Assembly: GCF_036231965.1 (NCBI RefSeq)
Contig: NZ_CP109499.1
Coordinates: 3,472,001 to 3,536,000 of the forward strand
Source: Streptomyces sp. NBC_01428
GTDB taxonomy: Bacteria > Actinomycetota > Actinomycetes > Streptomycetales > Streptomycetaceae
Direction: 5' to 3'
Length of the DNA stretch: 64,000 nucleotides
Below, piece by piece: positions 24,299 through 33,121 of this stretch. Below the pieces are notes generated by a model that saw only the letters and a program-made list of their open reading frames with translations, had not been told where the DNA came from and searched no databases. The position numbers were made by a program, and so were the translations under genes. How positions within the stretch are numbered: position 1 is the stretch's first letter; every line of letters begins with the position of its first letter.

Positions 24299-25168
24299 AT
24301 GAGCAGGCCCTACACGTTCGTCCCGCCCGCAGGTGTCCGCGCGTACCGCCTGGCGACCGCGCGCGGTGAGTTCGCCGTGCTCGACGCGGCGCCGGACGGG
24401 CCGCTGACGGGGACCGTGCTGCTGCTGCCCGGGTTCACCGGCAGCAAGGAGGACTTCGTCGCTCTGCACGCGCCGCTCGCTGCGGCGGGGTATCGCACGG
24501 TGGCCGTGGACGGGCGTGGGCAGTACGAGACCGGCGGACCGCTGGACGACGAAACCCCTTACGCGCAGGACGAGTTGGCACGTGACGCCCTCGCGCAGGC
24601 CGCCGCGATCGGCGCCCCCGTCCACCTCCTGGGGCACTCTCTGGGCGGCCACATCGCCCGGGCGGCGGTGCTGCTCGACCCGTCGCCTTTCCGTTCGCTG
24701 ACCCTCATGGCCTCCGGCCCCGCGCAGATCTCCACGCCTCAGCAGCAGCGCGTGAAGCTGCTGCGGGACGCGCTCGCCGTGATGGGCATGGACGAGGTGT
24801 GGGAGGCGATCCGCGCGATGGAGCCGCCCGAGGAGACCGAGACCGGGGGCCTCGACGCGGGACTCGACGACCTCGCGGACCTCCGCCGCCGCTGGCTCGC
24901 CAACAGCCCGGCCCAGCTCGTCGCCACCGGACGCCAGCTGTGCACGGAACCGGACCGCGTCGCCGAACTGGCCGCCGTGCTGCTGCCCCAGCACGTGATC
25001 TCCGGCGAACACGACGACACCTGGCCGGTGCATCTGCTGGACGACATGGCCGTACGACTCGCTGCCCGGCGCACGGTCGTGGAAGGGGCGGAGCACTCCC
25101 CCAACACGGATCAGCCGCTGGAGACCGCCCGCGCCCTGGCCGCCTTCTGGGACACGACGGACGACTGA
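24299..25168 (+). CDS. Alpha/beta-fold hydrolase
   Basis: A 289-residue hydrolase. Landmarks are LLPGFTGSKED (oxyanion), DGRGQYETGG, the nucleophile in GHSLGGH, GEHDDTWP (acid) and EGAEHSPN (histidine). The ATG at 24299 has no clear ribosome site, but a TATAGC element lies about ten bases upstream, so the message may be leaderless or nearly so. The substrate is unknown. It is convergent with the NYN gene. Confidence 0.88.
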   Translation: MSRPYTFVPPAGVRAYRLATARGEFAVLDAAPDGPLTGTVLLLPGFTGSKEDFVALHAPLAAAGYRTVAVDGRGQYETGGPLDDETPYAQDELARDALAQAAAIGAPVHLLGHSLGGHIARAAVLLDPSPFRSLTLMASGPAQISTPQQQRVKLLRDALAVMGMDEVWEAIRAMEPPEETETGGLDAGLDDLADLRRRWLANSPAQLVATGRQLCTEPDRVAELAAVLLPQHVISGEHDDTWPVHLLDDMAVRLAARRTVVEGAEHSPNTDQPLETARALAAFWDTTDD

Positions 25169-25202
25169 CGGACAGCTGACGGGCGCGGGCCGACGGACCG
25201 GC

Positions 25203-26099
25203 CTAGTACTGCGCCTGAAGGTGCTCCCAGAAGCCGTCCCGCAGGGAGCGTCGCAGGTCGGACTGTCCGCGCAGCGAGTACTGGAGCAGGCCCTCGGCCT
25301 CGACCAGCAGGTCCTGGTCGACCGACCCCGGGAGGTAGGGGTGGCCGGGCAGCAGATCCACGAGGGACTCCCTGCCCCGCGCGGCGAGCCACTTCGCGGC
25401 GATCTGGGCGCCCACGAAGCGCACGTCCTCCCGGCTGGGCCGGGCCGCCGCCGTCGGGTCGTACGACTGGGCGGTCCTGCGCGCCACGTACGGCTTGAAG
25501 AAGTCGAGGTCGAACGTCCGCTGGCTGTCGACCTCCCAGAGCAGCGGCTCGGCCTGGTTGCGGCCCTCGGGTGCCTCGATGCCCCAGAGGTGGACCCGGG
25601 CCCCGTAGCCCTGCGCCGCCTCGACCGCGGAGACGAGGTCCTCGTCGCCGCCGAGCAGGGCCGCGTCGCTGATGGCGCGGTGCCGGGCGAGGGACTCCAG
25701 GTCGGACCTGATGAGTGAATCGACGCCCTTCTGCTGGTTGTTGGCGTTCAGATTGCCCAACCGGACCTTGACGTCGGGGAGTTCGGCGATCGACTGCTGC
25801 TCCGAGGTGTGGATGCGGCGCCGGGCGCCGTCGTACCAGTAGACGCGGAGCAGCCGGCTGTCGGCGAAGATCGTGCGGGCCCGGTCGATGAGCGCCTCGA
25901 TGAGACCCTCGGTGTCCAGGTCGAACGAACGGCGGTCCTCCGTGCCGGCGACGAGCCGTCCCGCGGCCGCGTACAGATAGCCGGCGTCGACGAAGATCGC
26001 GTGCGTGGAGGGTGTCTTCGCCACCTCGGCGAGCATGCGCTGGAGCAGCTCGTTCGTGCGGTCGATGCGGGCGGCGAGCGCCGCGTGGTCGTCGTTCAT
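25203..26099 (-). CDS. NYN/PIN-like domain protein (LabA/DUF88 family)
   Basis: A 298-residue protein with an NYN ribonuclease-like fold: FVDAGYLY near the N-terminus supplies the first acidic residue, and KGVDSLIRSDLESLA and LLGGDEDLVSAVE supply others. These Asp residues bind a metal in related RNases. A helical N-terminus (about 35 residues) and an extended C-terminal domain follow. Starts at 26108 (ATG) and 26123 (GTG) are also open; 26099 is chosen for spacing from GGGACA. Activity is unproven. Confidence 0.8.
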   Translation of the reverse strand: MNDDHAALAARIDRTNELLQRMLAEVAKTPSTHAIFVDAGYLYAAAGRLVAGTEDRRSFDLDTEGLIEALIDRARTIFADSRLLRVYWYDGARRRIHTSEQQSIAELPDVKVRLGNLNANNQQKGVDSLIRSDLESLARHRAISDAALLGGDEDLVSAVEAAQGYGARVHLWGIEAPEGRNQAEPLLWEVDSQRTFDLDFFKPYVARRTAQSYDPTAAARPSREDVRFVGAQIAAKWLAARGRESLVDLLPGHPYLPGSVDQDLLVEAEGLLQYSLRGQSDLRRSLRDGFWEHLQAQY

Positions 26100-26208
26100 C
26101 ACGACCATTGTCCCGGCGGTCACGCTGCGAACACAACCGGCGGCGGTCAGTCTCCGCCACCCGGCTTACCGCTCAGTAATTAGGTTCTCGAAAAATTTCC
26201 TTAGCGTA

Positions 26209-26235
26209 GGGAATGTTTGTAACAAGCATCCCGTT
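26209..26235 (+). promoter_or_regulatory. SigR-type promoter before a 50-codon ORF
   Basis: GGGAAT (26209-26214) and GTT (26233-26235) are separated by exactly 18 bases, a full match to the SigR consensus for thiol-oxidative stress genes. It points toward the small ORF at 26325 and gives a leader of about 80 bases. Confidence 0.75.
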
Positions 26236-26247
26236 GGATACATACGG

Positions 26248-26275
26248 AAGCCGGGACACCGATGCCCCGGCTTTC
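26248..26275 (+). terminator. Hairpin in the 5' leader, possible attenuator
   Basis: An 8-bp stem (26248-26255 with 26266-26273) with a ten-base loop is followed by TTCCCT. It lies immediately after the predicted SigR start site and before the small ORF, so it could attenuate or protect the message. Confidence 0.45.
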
Positions 26276-26324
26276 CCTACAAGTAGTTCTCCTCAGGAGG
26301 ATGACCAGACGAAGGGAGAAGCCC

Positions 26325-26477
26325 ATGCGCTTCGAAATCATGCGACTCGACGATGTCGACGGAACCCCCGTGGACAGCACCGTCGTGGATGCCGCCTCCG
26401 TCAACAGGATCGTTCAGCAGGCCGCCGCCATCGGACAGCGCCTGTGGATCCGCCCCGCCGATTCGACCGCTTCGTAA
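26325..26477 (+). CDS. Small protein, probable SigR target (hypothetical, 50 aa)
   Basis: A 50-residue protein beginning MRFEIMRLDDVDG and ending PADSTAS. The ATG at 26325 follows GAAGGGAGAA. Composition is balanced, with a predicted strand-helix pattern and no signal or membrane part. Upstream lie a SigR-type promoter and a leader hairpin; downstream is a strong terminator, so it is a single-gene unit. No family or function is recognised. The dedicated promoter makes a role in thiol or oxidative stress plausible. Confidence 0.8.
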   Translation: MRFEIMRLDDVDGTPVDSTVVDAASVNRIVQQAAAIGQRLWIRPADSTAS

Positions 26478-26561
26478 TACTTCCCGTAGTGCGAGGACGC
26501 GACCGGTGGCGCCGACACGCGGCGCTGCGGACCGCGGCCGTCTATTGATGTAGAGACTTCG

Positions 26562-26595
26562 GAACCCCGTACGGCACGTATGCCGTACGGGGTTC
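26562..26595. terminator. Bidirectional hairpin terminator
   Basis: A perfect 15-bp stem (26562-26576 with 26581-26595) and loop CGTA lie between the convergent small ORF and the marC-family gene. Confidence 0.85.
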
Positions 26596-26639
26596 TGCGT
26601 GTCCGGGGGGTGCGCGTCCGGAGCCGGGGGCCCGGTGGC

Positions 26640-27245
26640 TCAGCTCCCCTGGATCACCTGGGTGACGCCATTGATGATCTGCTGCACCGCGATCGCGGAG
26701 AGCATCATGCCCGCGAGCCGGGTCACGAGCACCACGCCGCCGTCCTTGATGACACGGATGATCAGCAGCGAGTAGCGCATCACGATCCACAGCACGACGT
26801 GGATCGCCAGGATCGCGGTCCACACCGAGACCTGCGTGGCGACCGTGTCGGCCTTCTGCACCGCGAGGATCACGGACACGATCGCTCCGGGCCCGGCGAG
26901 CAGCGGCATGCCGAGGGGCACGAGGGCGACGTTGACGTCCTTGGTCTGCTTCGGCTCGTCGGTCTTGCCGGTCAGCAGGTCGAGGGCGATGAGCAGGAGC
27001 AGTAGTCCGCCCGCGATCATCAGCGCGGGCACGGAGACGTGCAGGTAGTTCAGGATCTGGTGGCCGAGGAGCCCGAAGACGGTGATGACGCCGCCGGCGA
27101 CGCAGACCGCCTGGAAGGCCATCCGTCGCTGCACCTTGGCCGGGCGGCCCGCGGTGAGCGCCAGGAAGATCGGGGTGATCCCGGGGGGATCCATGATGAC
27201 GAAGAGCGTGAGGAAGAGGGAGCCGAAGACGGCGACGTCGAACAT
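26640..27245 (-). CDS. MarC-family integral membrane protein
   Basis: A 201-residue protein with six predicted membrane helices and the family start FLTLFVIMDPPGITPIFL, plus GMPLLAGPGAI in the second half. MarC-family proteins are of unknown function; they were once thought to give multiple antibiotic resistance. It stands alone, with the upstream gene 357 bases away. Confidence 0.9.
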   Translation of the reverse strand: MFDVAVFGSLFLTLFVIMDPPGITPIFLALTAGRPAKVQRRMAFQAVCVAGGVITVFGLLGHQILNYLHVSVPALMIAGGLLLLLIALDLLTGKTDEPKQTKDVNVALVPLGMPLLAGPGAIVSVILAVQKADTVATQVSVWTAILAIHVVLWIVMRYSLLIIRVIKDGGVVLVTRLAGMMLSAIAVQQIINGVTQVIQGS

Positions 27246-27602
27246 GGTGAGGAAGAGCCTTGCGCGTGGTGAGCGGGGGCGGACGGGTGTTCCGTCCGCC
27301 GGGGTGGGCGGGCGTCCCGCGGGCGGCGGGACGGGGACCTGGCGCGTACGGGCGCCGGGCGGCGGGGATCCGGCGGGCGCCGGAGGTCACGTGCGCCCGA
27401 CGGCACGGACCGGCCCACAGGGGCGGTTCGGCGGCGGGCGGCACGAACCGTCCGGGACCGGCGGGCGCCTACAGGGAAGGGCCGTGCGGTACGGCGGACA
27501 CGCCGTGACGGTGGGGATCCGGTTCAGGTCGGCCGGGCGTCGGCGACCGGTGGCCGGCGGGTGTCCGCCCGGCGCTCCGGACCAGGAGGGGAGCCTCCGG
27601 GG
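27246..27602. other. Intergenic region without a gene
   Basis: This 357-base GC-rich stretch lies between two minus-strand genes. I see no supported ORF. A 9-bp hairpin (27278-27286 with 27292-27300) near the marC end could be a weak terminator or a leader structure. No clear promoter elements stand out. Confidence 0.5.
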
Positions 27603-28460
27603 TCAGGCTCCGCCGGCTCCCGGGACGGGGAACGCCCCGGTGGAACGGCGGGTGATCTCTCCGTAGACCTCGGGGTCGGTGGTGAACTCGCCGAGCACGC
27701 AGGTCTTGCGGCTGCCGTGGTAGTCGGAGGAGCCCGTGGTGAGCAGCCCCAGTTCGGCCGCCAGGCCGCGCAGTCGGGCCCGGGTGGACGGTTCGTGGTC
27801 CATGTGGTCGACCTCGATGCCGTCGAGGCCCGCCGCGGCCAGCTCGGCGATCACCGACTCGGGCACGGTGTGGCCCCGCTTGGCCGCCGCGGGGTGCGCG
27901 AAGACCGTGACGCCTCCGGCTCCCTTGACGAGCCGGATCGCCTCGAAGGGGTCGGTCTCGTGCTTGGGGACGTAGGCGCGGCCGCCGTCGGCGAGCCACT
28001 CCTCGGTGAAGGCGTCGGAGACGGTGTCGACGACGCCCAGTTCGACGAGCGCGGAGGCGATGTGCGGGCGGCCGACGGACCCGTCGCCCGCGATGCGCGC
28101 CACCTGCTCCCAGCTGATCGGCACGCCCCCGTCGCGCAGCCTGGCGATCATGGCCTGGGCGCGCGGCACCCGGTCGTCCCGCACCAGCTCGCGCTCGGCG
28201 AGCAGGGCGGGCTCCTCGGGGTCGAAGAGGTAGGCCAGCATGTGCATGCTGATGCCGTCGACGCGGCAGGAGAGTTCGGCGCCGGTGACGAGGGTGAGCC
28301 CCTCGGGCAGCGCGGCGACGGCCTCGGCGTACCCGCGGGTGGTGTCGTGGTCGGTCAGCGCGACGACGTCCAGCCCGGCCGCGGCGGCGTTGCGCACCAG
28401 CTCGGCGGGGGTGTCCGTGCCGTCGGACGCGGTGGAGTGGGCGTGCAGGTCGATGCGCAC
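27603..28460 (-). CDS. PHP-domain phosphoesterase
   Basis: Metal-dependent phosphoesterase of 285 residues in the PHP (polymerase and histidinol phosphatase) family; related enzymes act on nucleoside 3',5'-bisphosphate or trim RNA 5' ends. Metal ligands appear in DLHAHSTASDG (residues 3-13), LTDHDTTRG, the Glu of GAELSC, HPAA, and SDYHGSRK near the C-terminus. The GTG at 28460 is chosen to begin directly before the HxH motif, with GGAG eight bases upstream. Confidence 0.9.
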   Translation of the reverse strand: MRIDLHAHSTASDGTDTPAELVRNAAAAGLDVVALTDHDTTRGYAEAVAALPEGLTLVTGAELSCRVDGISMHMLAYLFDPEEPALLAERELVRDDRVPRAQAMIARLRDGGVPISWEQVARIAGDGSVGRPHIASALVELGVVDTVSDAFTEEWLADGGRAYVPKHETDPFEAIRLVKGAGGVTVFAHPAAAKRGHTVPESVIAELAAAGLDGIEVDHMDHEPSTRARLRGLAAELGLLTTGSSDYHGSRKTCVLGEFTTDPEVYGEITRRSTGAFPVPGAGGA

Positions 28461-28629
28461 TACGCGGACTCCAAGCGGTGACGGGACGGACGGGACGCTC
28501 AAGGATAACGGGAATCCGAGGCACTCCTGTCACACCCGAACCGGCCGAGCGCCCCCTACACCAGCGGACGGGCGGGGGCGCGGCGTTCCCCGGCGCCGCA
28601 GCCTGCCTCGTGGGCCCCGGAGACGGGCC

Positions 28630-29271
28630 TCAGGGCTCCAGGATCCGCGGCGACAGTGCCCCGCAGGGCAGCAGGTCGACCTCCGCGCCGGCGTCCCGCA
28701 GATCCGTCAGCACCAGTTCGTCGTACATCAGCAGCCCGGTCTGCTCGGGCCAGACGACGGCCCACAGCCACATTCCGAGGGCCTCGCCCGCGAAGACGGC
28801 GCGGTCGTCGGGGGCGCTGGGCACATGCCAGAGGGGGGTGGGGCGGCCGGCCGCGAGAACCTTCGCCTGCGGGGGCTTCTCGACGTTCATGGAGGGGCCG
28901 GGGTCCGGTCCGTCGACGCCCGCGTACCGCGCGCCGAGGCCCACGCCGAGTTCCTCGGCGACCAGGATCAGCTCACCCATGCCGCCGAGCGGTCCGGGGC
29001 CCGAGCAGGCGACAGCGGTGGCACGCCCGCCGCTGCGGTCGTCACCGGCGAAGGAGGCGCCGGTGAACAGCCAGCCGACGGGCAGCGGCCAGGGCATCCA
29101 CACCGGCACCCGGGCGCGGTGCACGACCACACCGAGGGCCTCGACGCTGGGCGGGATCACGGGCTGCAGCGGATGCACCGTGCCGTGCACGTCGCACTGC
29201 CACGAGTCGGCAAAGAGGCCGGGAGCCCTGACCCGGCCACCACACTTCGGGCAACTGGGTTCGCCCCTCAT
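28630..29271 (-). CDS. Zinc-ribbon protein, DUF6758-like
   Basis: A 213-residue protein with a zinc-ribbon start: MRGEPSCPKCGG and CDVHG. The rest is a mixed domain with many aromatic and Gly residues (WMPWPLPVGW, GMWLWAVVWP). I recall similar Streptomyces proteins placed in DUF6758, but the function is unknown. The ATG at 29271 is preferred over a TTG three codons upstream. It is divergent from the MFS transporter gene. Confidence 0.75.
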   Translation of the reverse strand: MRGEPSCPKCGGRVRAPGLFADSWQCDVHGTVHPLQPVIPPSVEALGVVVHRARVPVWMPWPLPVGWLFTGASFAGDDRSGGRATAVACSGPGPLGGMGELILVAEELGVGLGARYAGVDGPDPGPSMNVEKPPQAKVLAAGRPTPLWHVPSAPDDRAVFAGEALGMWLWAVVWPEQTGLLMYDELVLTDLRDAGAEVDLLPCGALSPRILEP

Positions 29272-29358
29272 AAAGCCCAACGGTCCTCCCCGTCCTTCCT
29301 CGCGTCAAGGACGATCACCCGTCCGGCGTGTGCCTGACACGACAAAACTGCGTGTATC

Positions 29359-29387
29359 TTGCATTAATTAGGCCACCTAACTTATCG
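29359..29387 (+). promoter_or_regulatory. MFS gene promoter overlapped by an inverted repeat
   Basis: A possible -35 TTGCAT (29359-29364) and -10 TTATCG (29382-29387) are 17 bases apart. Between and over them lies the inverted repeat ATTAATTAGG-CCA-CCTAACTTAT (29363-29385; eight of ten arm positions match, with TTAGG and CCTAA perfect). The layout suggests repressor control of the exporter. Confidence 0.6.
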
Positions 29388-29433
29388 TGTGTATAGCACA
29401 ACGATCTGGCCGGTACGCAGTGAAGGAGCGGGC

Positions 29434-30687
29434 ATGATCAGCAGCACGGAAGCCCCCGCCGAAGGGGACACGTTCGACGCGGGGGCGGGCGGCCTCCTGC
29501 GCCAGCCCAAGGCCGTCTGGGCGACGGCCGGCGCGTCCGTCGTCGCCTTCATGGGCATCGGGCTCGTCGACCCGATCCTGCCGTCCATCGCCAAGGGCCT
29601 CGACGCGACCCCGAGCCAGGTGTCGCTCCTCTTCACCTCGTACTTCCTGATCACCGCCGTGGCGATGCTGGTCACCGGCTTCGTCTCCAGCCGCATCGGC
29701 GGCAAGAAGACCCTGCTGCTCGGCCTCGCGCTCGTCGTGGTCTTCGCCGGGCTCGCCGGCACCTCCGGGTCGGTCGGCGAACTGGTCGGCTTCCGGGCGG
29801 GCTGGGGTCTCGGCAACGCGCTGTTCGTCTCCACGGCCCTCGCCGTGATCGTCGGCGCCGCGGCCGGCGGCAGCGCGGCGGCGATCCTGCTCTACGAGTC
29901 CGCGCTCGGCCTCGGCATGGCCTGCGGCCCCCTGCTCGGCGCACTGCTCGGTGACGCCAGCTGGCGCTACCCGTTCTTCGGCACCGCGTTCCTGATGGCG
30001 ATCGGCTTCCTGTGCATCACGGTGTTCCTCAAGGAACAGCCGAAGCCGGCGCGCAAGACGTCCCTGCTCGACCCGCTGCGCGCCCTCGGGCACGGCGGCC
30101 TCGCCTCCGCGGCGGCATCCGCGTTCTTCTACAACTACACGTTCTTCACCGTGCTGGCCTTCACCCCGTTCGTGCTGAACATGACGCCCTACAAGTCGGG
30201 CGCGGTGTTCTTCTGCTGGGGTGTGCTGCTCGCGGTCTTCTCGGTGATCGTGGCACCGCGCATGCAGGCGTGGTTCGGCTCGCTCAAGGTGCTCGGCGGC
30301 TCGCTGGTGCTGCTCGCGGCGGACGTCCTCGCCCTCGGGTACGGCGACCACACCACCGCGATCGTCTGCACGATCCTGTCCGGCGCCTTCATCGGCGTGA
30401 ACAACACCGTCTACACGGAGCTGGCCCTCGGGGTCTCCGACGCGCCGCGACCGGTGGCGAGCGCCGGCTACAACTTCGTGCGCTGGTTCGCGGCCGCCGC
30501 GGCGCCGTTCTTCGCGCCGAAGATCGAGGAGTGGACCGACATCCGCATCCCGTTCGTGGTGGCCGCGGTCACCGCGCTGCTGGGCGCCGTGGTGGTCCTC
30601 GTCCGGCGGCACGCCCTCACCCACGAGGCACAGGAGCTGGAGCCGGCCCACGCCGCCGAGGACGGTGTCACGGTCTTCGCGAACTGA
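29434..30687 (+). CDS. MFS transporter (DHA1 drug/metabolite exporter type)
   Basis: A 417-residue major facilitator with about twelve helices. The first helix follows a hydrophilic N-terminus of 35 residues; the A-motif-like loop between helices 2 and 3 appears as SSRIGGKKTLLLGL. The extended DPILPSIAKGL segment in helix 1 is typical of proton-driven exporters. The ATG at 29434 follows GAAGGAGCGG. The cargo is unknown. No regulator gene adjoins it, though its promoter carries a likely operator. Confidence 0.9.
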   Translation: MISSTEAPAEGDTFDAGAGGLLRQPKAVWATAGASVVAFMGIGLVDPILPSIAKGLDATPSQVSLLFTSYFLITAVAMLVTGFVSSRIGGKKTLLLGLALVVVFAGLAGTSGSVGELVGFRAGWGLGNALFVSTALAVIVGAAAGGSAAAILLYESALGLGMACGPLLGALLGDASWRYPFFGTAFLMAIGFLCITVFLKEQPKPARKTSLLDPLRALGHGGLASAAASAFFYNYTFFTVLAFTPFVLNMTPYKSGAVFFCWGVLLAVFSVIVAPRMQAWFGSLKVLGGSLVLLAADVLALGYGDHTTAIVCTILSGAFIGVNNTVYTELALGVSDAPRPVASAGYNFVRWFAAAAAPFFAPKIEEWTDIRIPFVVAAVTALLGAVVVLVRRHALTHEAQELEPAHAAEDGVTVFAN

Positions 30688-30779
30688 ACCGGCAGGGCCG
30701 GACGAGCCGGCCCGAACCGGACCGAGGTCACCGACTCACTTGAGGGACAGGGCAGTTGACGTCCCGTCAGGCTCGGGGA

Positions 30780-31364
30780 TCAGTCGAGCGGGACGGACTT
30801 GCGCAGCGGATCGCGCAGGTCCGTCCCGCCGTTCAGCCAGCGCTCCTGAAGTGCGGCGGCGCCGTGCACCCGCTTCCAGGCCGCCTCGTTCGGGGTCATG
30901 GGGAGCAGCGGCAGGAACCGCACGGGATCGGCCGGCTCGTCGAGCTCCAGGTCCTCCACCAGGCCGCCGGACTCGGCGACCAGGACCGAGGTGAACGGCG
31001 CGCCGGGCCACAGCGGTTCCCCCACGTCGAGGGAGGCGCCGGGGGCCACGATCAGGCCCTCGACCTGCGGCGAGGCGGCGAGGACGGCCAGCGGGCGGAG
31101 CACCTTGTCGGTGTCGGCGCCGGCCGGGCGGACCGAGAGGATCAGCTCGGCGCGCGGGCCCTTCACCGGGTCGGCCAGCGCCGCGGTGGGGTCGGCCATC
31201 GGCTGGGCGGACATGCCGAGCGTGGCGTAGCGGACGACGTCGCCCTCTGTGAAGCGCACCACCTCGATGCGGTCGGTACCGAGGAAGGTGACCGCGGCGC
31301 GCGCGTCGGGTTCGCCCAGCGCGGAGCGCAAACGGGCCTCGACCAGGGGGAGAACATCTGCCAT
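30780..31364 (-). CDS. Suppressor-of-fused (SUFU) domain protein
   Basis: A 194-residue cytoplasmic protein resembling bacterial SUFU-domain proteins, with RIEVVRFTEGDVVRYATLGM early and TPNEAAWKRVHGA and DLRDPLRKS near the C-terminus. Such proteins are often found in contact-dependent toxin immunity sets, but here it is a stand-alone housekeeping-type gene. The ATG at 31364 is chosen over an upstream in-frame start that would add 13 residues. Confidence 0.8.
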   Translation of the reverse strand: MADVLPLVEARLRSALGEPDARAAVTFLGTDRIEVVRFTEGDVVRYATLGMSAQPMADPTAALADPVKGPRAELILSVRPAGADTDKVLRPLAVLAASPQVEGLIVAPGASLDVGEPLWPGAPFTSVLVAESGGLVEDLELDEPADPVRFLPLLPMTPNEAAWKRVHGAAALQERWLNGGTDLRDPLRKSVPLD

Positions 31365-31984
31365 GCGCCGAGCATAGGCGGGGCCGCCCACCTGGGCGGG
31401 CACCGCACCCCGTGGTCAACAACGCGCAAAGCTGCGCCTTGACACATCGGTGCGCTGATAGTCTTGGCCGCTGGTCGGAGCAGCTGGTATCGGACGCACC
31501 CCTCATGCCCTCATGGCGCTGCGGGAGTTGGCTCCGAAGGCTCCGGCGCACTGAGACTGATCTGACTCCCCTTCGGAGGGAGACAGACTCCCCTTCGGGG
31601 GATGGCTCGTCCCCCACGGGGGACCGACCGGAGGAGGTGGGGCTGCAATGGATCGAAGTCGATCGTGCAGTACCACCCGCTCTTCCTGTCGCTGAGTCCG
31701 TAGCTGGTCCCGCTGGTCTTTCAGTCCTGCCGGCTGCCGTCTCCCGCAATCGTGTGCATACGTGTCAGCGTTGCCCGGTGCACCACGGAAGAGCGCTTCG
31801 TTTCCGCCTGATCTGTCCGATCTGAACCCCTGATCTGTCCGATCTGAATCAGTAGCGAAGCTGCCACCGCGACGGTGCGGTGCTCCCCGCTTTGTGGACG
31901 TGCCAAACATCCGCAGTCAGGACGTCCCCATTCCGGGTAGTTCCACCCGTCGCAGGCCGCCTCCGTTGCGAAAAGGAGCCTGCC
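31365..31984 (+). other. Long leader region upstream of corA, structured, no gene
   Basis: A 620-base stretch without a convincing gene. It holds TTGACA at about 31439, a run of short hairpins between about 31565 and 31625 (including GTCCCCC facing GGGGGAC), an 18-bp direct repeat at 31809-31848, and an AT-richer part before corA. It lacks the expected sequence of the M-box magnesium riboswitch. It may be a long 5' UTR with regulatory structure or hold a small RNA. Confidence 0.5.
31809..31848. repeat. 18-bp direct repeat upstream of corA
   Basis: TGATCTGTCCGATCTGAA occurs at 31809-31826 and again at 31831-31848, separated by CCCC. Each unit itself holds two GATCTG-like parts, so four near-copies sit in a row. 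Confidence 0.9.
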
Positions 31985-33097
31985 ATGTCGATGATCCGTG
32001 ACCTGCGCGCCGCGGTCCGCCCCCGTCCGCCGCTGCGCAAGGACAGTGGCTCGTACGACACCACCCGTGACCCCGGCACCCCGTCGGCCGTGGTCGACTG
32101 CGCCGTCTACCGCGACGGCGCCCGCGTCGAGACGCGCACCCAGCTCACCCCGCACGAGGCGATGCGCCAGGTGCGCCGCGACGGCGGGTTCGTGTGGATC
32201 GGCCTGCACGAGCCCACGGAGGACGAATTCGCCGGTATCGCCCGGGAGTTCGGCCTGCACCCGCTGGCCGTCGAGGACGCCGTGCAGGCCCACCAGCGCC
32301 CCAAGCTGGAGCGCTACGACGACTCCCTGTTCACCGTGTTCAAGACCATCCACTACGTCGAGCACGACCGGCTCACCGCGACCAGCGAGATCGTCGAGAC
32401 CGGTGAGGTGATGTGCTTCACCGGAGGGGACTTCTTCATCACCGTCCGGCACGGCGGGCAGGGCTCGCTGCGCGCGCTGCGGCACCGGCTCCAGGACGAC
32501 CCCGAGCTGCTCTCCAAGGGCCCCTCGGCGGTGCTGCACGCGATCGCCGACCACGTCGTCGACGGGTACATCGCGGTCGCGGACGCCGTGCAGGACGACA
32601 TCGACGAGGTCGAGACCGAGGTGTTCTCGCCGGGCCGCAAGGGCTCGCCGCGCGGCACGGACGCCGGGCAGATCTACCAGCTCAAGCGCGAGGTGCTGGA
32701 GTTCAAGCGGGCGGTGTCGCCGCTGCTGCGCCCGATGCAGCTGCTCAGCGAGCGGCCGATGCGGCTGGTCGACCCCGACATCCAGAAGTACTTCCGTGAC
32801 GTCGCCGACCACCTCGCGCGCGTCCAGGAGCAGGTCCTCGGTTTCGACGAACTGCTCAACTCGATCCTTCAGGCCAACCTCGCGCAGGCGTCCGTCGCGC
32901 AGAACGAGGACATGCGCAAGATCACGTCCTGGGCCGCGATCATCGCCGTACCGACGATGGTCTGCGGTGTGTACGGAATGAACTTCGAGCACATGCCCGA
33001 GCTGCACTGGCGGTACGGCTACCCGGTCGTCATGGCCGTCACGGTCGGGCTCTGTCTCTCCATCCACCGCATCCTGAAGCGCAACGGCTGGCTCTAG
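31985..33097 (+). CDS. corA: CorA-family magnesium/cobalt transporter
   Basis: Pentameric divalent-cation channel of 370 residues with a large cytoplasmic N-domain and two C-terminal helices. The signature YGMNFEHMPEL, containing the GMN selectivity motif, lies between the helices. The ATG at 31985 follows AAAAGGAG. It is upstream of, but not overlapping, a small hypothetical gene. The long structured region before it suggests regulation at the RNA level. Confidence 0.94.
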   Translation: MSMIRDLRAAVRPRPPLRKDSGSYDTTRDPGTPSAVVDCAVYRDGARVETRTQLTPHEAMRQVRRDGGFVWIGLHEPTEDEFAGIAREFGLHPLAVEDAVQAHQRPKLERYDDSLFTVFKTIHYVEHDRLTATSEIVETGEVMCFTGGDFFITVRHGGQGSLRALRHRLQDDPELLSKGPSAVLHAIADHVVDGYIAVADAVQDDIDEVETEVFSPGRKGSPRGTDAGQIYQLKREVLEFKRAVSPLLRPMQLLSERPMRLVDPDIQKYFRDVADHLARVQEQVLGFDELLNSILQANLAQASVAQNEDMRKITSWAAIIAVPTMVCGVYGMNFEHMPELHWRYGYPVVMAVTVGLCLSIHRILKRNGWL

Positions 33098-33121
33098 GAG
33101 GGCCTGGATAGGCTGGGCCCC

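Noticed and set aside
29363..29385. Iron box (DmdR1/IdeR) before the MFS gene
   Set aside because: TTAGG and CCTAA are present but are three bases apart instead of the four or nine in the iron-box consensus.
31412..31825. Plus-strand frame of 137 codons upstream of corA
   Set aside because: No ribosome site, poor codon use and many short hairpins; it looks like an untranslated leader.
31365..31984. M-box (ykoK) magnesium riboswitch before corA
   Set aside because: I searched by eye for the conserved M-box stretches and did not find them.
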